A DNA stretch of 7,142 nt from an uncultured Bacteroidales bacterium (GTDB taxonomy: Bacteria > Bacteroidota > Bacteroidia > Bacteroidales > UBA932), in NCBI GenBank assembly GCA_905235615.1, contig CAJOMB010000076.1, positions 1 to 7,142 of the forward strand, written 5' to 3'. A model generated the notes under the pieces. The model saw only the letters and a program-made list of their open reading frames with translations, did not search any database and was not told where the DNA came from. The stretch's first letter is position 1. Each line of letters opens with the position of its first letter. This document shows positions 5,573 through 7,142 of this stretch, in pieces. Made by a program: the position numbers and the translations under genes.

Positions 5573-7012
5573 TTACTTCTTGTTAAGGAAAAGGTTCAAC
5601 AGAACTCTCAGGAGCCAGGCCAGGACAAAATACAGGACGGTGACGATGAGCAGCGGCACCAGCGCGTCGAAGGTGCGGCTGCGGATGAGGTCGCTGGCGC
5701 GGGTAATATCCTGGATGGCGATATAACCCACGATGGAGGTGCTTTTCAGGAGGGACACACATTCACTCGTATAAAGCGGAAGGCCCTTGCGGAGCGCCTG
5801 GGGGAAAACGATGCCCATGAAGGTCTTGAAAGGCGTGAAGCCCAGGCTGAGACCGGCCTCCGTCTGCCCCACGGGCACGGAAGAGATGGACGTATCAAAG
5901 ATGCCGCCGCTGGCCGATGCGAAACAGAGGGCGAAGGTAATCACCGCCACCAGGGAGGCGTTGAGGCCGGTACTGGCAAACACCACGTAGAACATGATGA
6001 GAAGCAGTACCAGCGTAGGCATGCCGTTGACAAGATATTCATACACCCGCACGGCAGAGCGGACCCAGCTTCTTCTGCTTCGCCGGCAGGCGCAGACTCC
6101 CATACCCAGGACGGTGCCCAGCAGGATGGACAGGAGGGTTATCTTGAGGGTCTCTAAAAGGCCGTCAGAGAGCAACTTCCAACGCTGTTCCGTCAGCAGG
6201 TTCATTTTCAGGCGCTCAGAAAGGGTCAAGGCCGATTTCCCCTCCGTATTCCGCACGAAATAACCCGGGTGGCACTGGTAATAAGGGAGGGTGAAATCCA
6301 CGGATTTCTTGCGCTCTTCGGTAATGTAAAGGCAGGCGGCCACCACGTCGCACTGCCCCGTAGCCAAGGCCACAAGGGCCGATGGGAATTCCTGGAATTT
6401 CATCTCGAAGGGACGGCCGCTCCAAAGGGCGATGCGCCTCAGAACGTCGGCATCCATGCCCATCCACTGCCCGCCCTCGCCCAAATAGCAGACGGGCTCC
6501 AGGTTGGTGGACGTAATACATCTGAGCGGCTCGGCACCGGGTTTCAACGCCTCGGCGGGATATTCCGGCGCAGGCGTCCCCTTCAGCCAGTGGTCGATAA
6601 CTGCGTCCAGGGTCCCATCGGCCTTGGAAGCGGAAATGAAACGGTTCATCTCCTCCAAGAGGGCCTCATTTCCCTTCCGGACGGCAAAGGCCACGTCGAA
6701 ACATTCCTCTCCGTGGAAGGCCAGGGAGATGTTCAGGCGCTTCTGAGCCTGCTCGCTCAAAACCACCTCGTCGGTCACGAAAACATCGGCCATGCCTTGC
6801 GTCAGGGCCTGCACGCAGTCGGCGTCCGTATTTGCCCGAAGCAAGGTGACGCCTTCCCATTGGGAAAATTTCTGGTCATAATAATTACCGGCCGATGTGG
6901 CTACCACCAAGCCTGGAAGGTCGGCTTCCGAATGAAGTTCCAGCGCCTTCTCACCTTTGGGCGAGCACGCCAGGCAAAAAAGAAGCGTCGCCAATAAATA
7001 AGAGTACCTCAT
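5573..7012 (-). CDS. Amino acid ABC importer, fused substrate-binding domain and permease
   Basis: A 479-residue one-piece receptor and channel. The chosen start is ATG 7012 (MRYSYLLATLLFCLACSPKG); a frame open to 7048 would run into the tRNA gene. Residues 1-16 look like a lipoprotein signal (Cys16), though the -3 residue is Cys rather than Leu. Residues about 34-145 resemble the second lobe and C-terminal end of SBP_bac_3, including QALTQGMADVFVTDE (68-82, with Asp81 a candidate amino-group ligand) and KADGTLDAVIDHWLKG (130-145). Residues about 163-254 resemble the family's first lobe, with ITEERKKSVDFTLPYY at 230-245 (Arg234 a candidate carboxylate ligand). The lobe order is therefore reversed. 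Residues about 283-478 are a HisM-type permease with about five membrane segments, NGMP at 329-332 in place of the usual RGTP, and the EAA loop EAGLSLG...IVFP (385-403). Five segments put the N-terminus outside, as needed. The gene is intact in frame and followed after 1 nt by its ATPase. Confidence 0.93.
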   Translation of the reverse strand: MRYSYLLATLLFCLACSPKGEKALELHSEADLPGLVVATSAGNYYDQKFSQWEGVTLLRANTDADCVQALTQGMADVFVTDEVVLSEQAQKRLNISLAFHGEECFDVAFAVRKGNEALLEEMNRFISASKADGTLDAVIDHWLKGTPAPEYPAEALKPGAEPLRCITSTNLEPVCYLGEGGQWMGMDADVLRRIALWSGRPFEMKFQEFPSALVALATGQCDVVAACLYITEERKKSVDFTLPYYQCHPGYFVRNTEGKSALTLSERLKMNLLTEQRWKLLSDGLLETLKITLLSILLGTVLGMGVCACRRSRRSWVRSAVRVYEYLVNGMPTLVLLLIMFYVVFASTGLNASLVAVITFALCFASASGGIFDTSISSVPVGQTEAGLSLGFTPFKTFMGIVFPQALRKGLPLYTSECVSLLKSTSIVGYIAIQDITRASDLIRSRTFDALVPLLIVTVLYFVLAWLLRVLLNLFLNKK

Positions 7013-7018
7013 ATTTTG

Positions 7019-7090
7019 TACCCCCGCTCGGAATCGAACCGGGACCAACGGAACCGGAATCCGTTATTCTATCCTTTAAACTACAGGGGC
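7019..7090 (-). tRNA. tRNA-Arg(CCG)
   Basis: A full 72-nt cloverleaf can be folded on the minus strand. The acceptor is GCCCCTG/CGGGGGT with G1-U72 and U6-G67 wobbles; the D-arm is GTTT, loop AAAGGATA, GAAT; the anticodon stem is ACGGA/TCCGT with loop TTCCGGT, giving anticodon CCG for codon CGG; the variable loop is TGGT; the T-arm is CCCGG, TTCGATT, CCGAG; the discriminator is A. The T-stem has one C-A mismatch (50-64). CCA is not encoded. Its 3' end lies 6 nt before the start codon of the ABC fusion gene on the same strand, so both are probably on one transcript, and the tRNA would have to be cut out. CGG is used in the genes here (for example namZ codon 7), so this tRNA has a use. Confidence 0.95.
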
Positions 7091-7107
7091 ATCACGTTAA
7101 AGGATTG

Positions 7108-7137
7108 CAAAGATACTTCTTTTTTTCGAAAGAACAA
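7108..7137 (-). promoter_or_regulatory. Bacteroidetes-type promoter of tRNA-Arg and probably of the ABC genes
   Basis: The minus strand has TATCTTTG at 7115-7108, a full match to the -7 consensus TAnnTTTG, and TTG (in CTTG) at 7137-7135, 19 nt upstream, matching the -33 element. Transcription would start about 10 nt before the tRNA. No other convincing promoter is visible between this point and the ABC fusion gene, so it probably drives all three genes. Confidence 0.75.
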
Positions 7138-7142
7138 GCGCC

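Noticed and set aside
5504..6157. 217-codon open frame on the plus strand, and others up to 6997
   Set aside because: They are antisense to the ATPase and permease fusion genes and carry no domain signal.
5573..7012. Binding domain as a decayed pseudogene
   Set aside because: The frame is intact across 479 codons, candidate ligand residues (Asp81, Arg234) are kept, and the permease EAA loop and the paired ATPase are complete, so a working protein is more likely.
7013..7048. N-terminal extension of the ABC fusion protein (12 more codons)
   Set aside because: These codons lie inside the tRNA gene and would place a non-signal sequence ahead of a clear signal peptide.
7019..7090. tRNA as an attachment site for an integrated element
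   Set aside because: The DNA beyond its 3' end is an ordinary transporter operon, with no integrase and no repeated tRNA fragment in the window.

Overview
The window is a 7.1 kb piece of a GC-rich Bacteroidales-type chromosome. A gut or rumen Rikenellaceae/Alistipes-like organism fits, but the genus is inferred. The clues are Bacteroidetes-style promoters (TAnnTTTG boxes), no clear Shine-Dalgarno sequences, short lipoprotein signal peptides, no CCA encoded on the tRNA, and the mix of gene families. The DNA looks like ordinary chromosomal coding sequence. I see no transposase, phage, CRISPR or defence gene.

Layout. (1) Positions 1-3206, minus strand: a three-gene cluster transcribed right to left. 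It holds an exported alpha/beta hydrolase, glycerol kinase (glpK, 9 nt downstream) and the glycerol facilitator (glpF, cut by the left edge of the window). glpK and glpF are separated by a 107-bp palindromic element with perfect 24-bp arms, which begins one base after the glpK stop codon. (2) Positions 3207-3283: a short divergent promoter region with repeated short motifs. (3) Positions 3284-4492, plus strand: a NamZ/DUF1343 family exo-muramidase, convergent with and only 2 bp from the next gene. (4) Positions 4495-7090, minus strand: a tRNA-Arg(CCG) with a good Bacteroidetes promoter, followed after only 6 nt by a substrate-binding-protein/permease fusion and, after 1 nt, its ABC ATPase. Together these two genes form a complete polar amino acid importer.

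How the parts work together. GlpF lets glycerol in and GlpK traps it as glycerol-3-phosphate. The upstream lipid-anchored hydrolase could release glycerol or a related product from an ester, but that is inferred from position only. NamZ would trim MurNAc from peptidoglycan fragments. The ABC genes need no separate binding protein, because the binding domain is fused to the permease.

Most notable: the binding domain of the ABC fusion appears to be circularly permuted (second lobe first). The ATPase carries a C-terminal extension of about 113 residues that I do not recognise. The importer's start codon lies 6 nt from the 3' end of a tRNA. The palindromic element inside the glp operon looks like a MITE or REP-type insertion. 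I found no clearly new multi-gene system.
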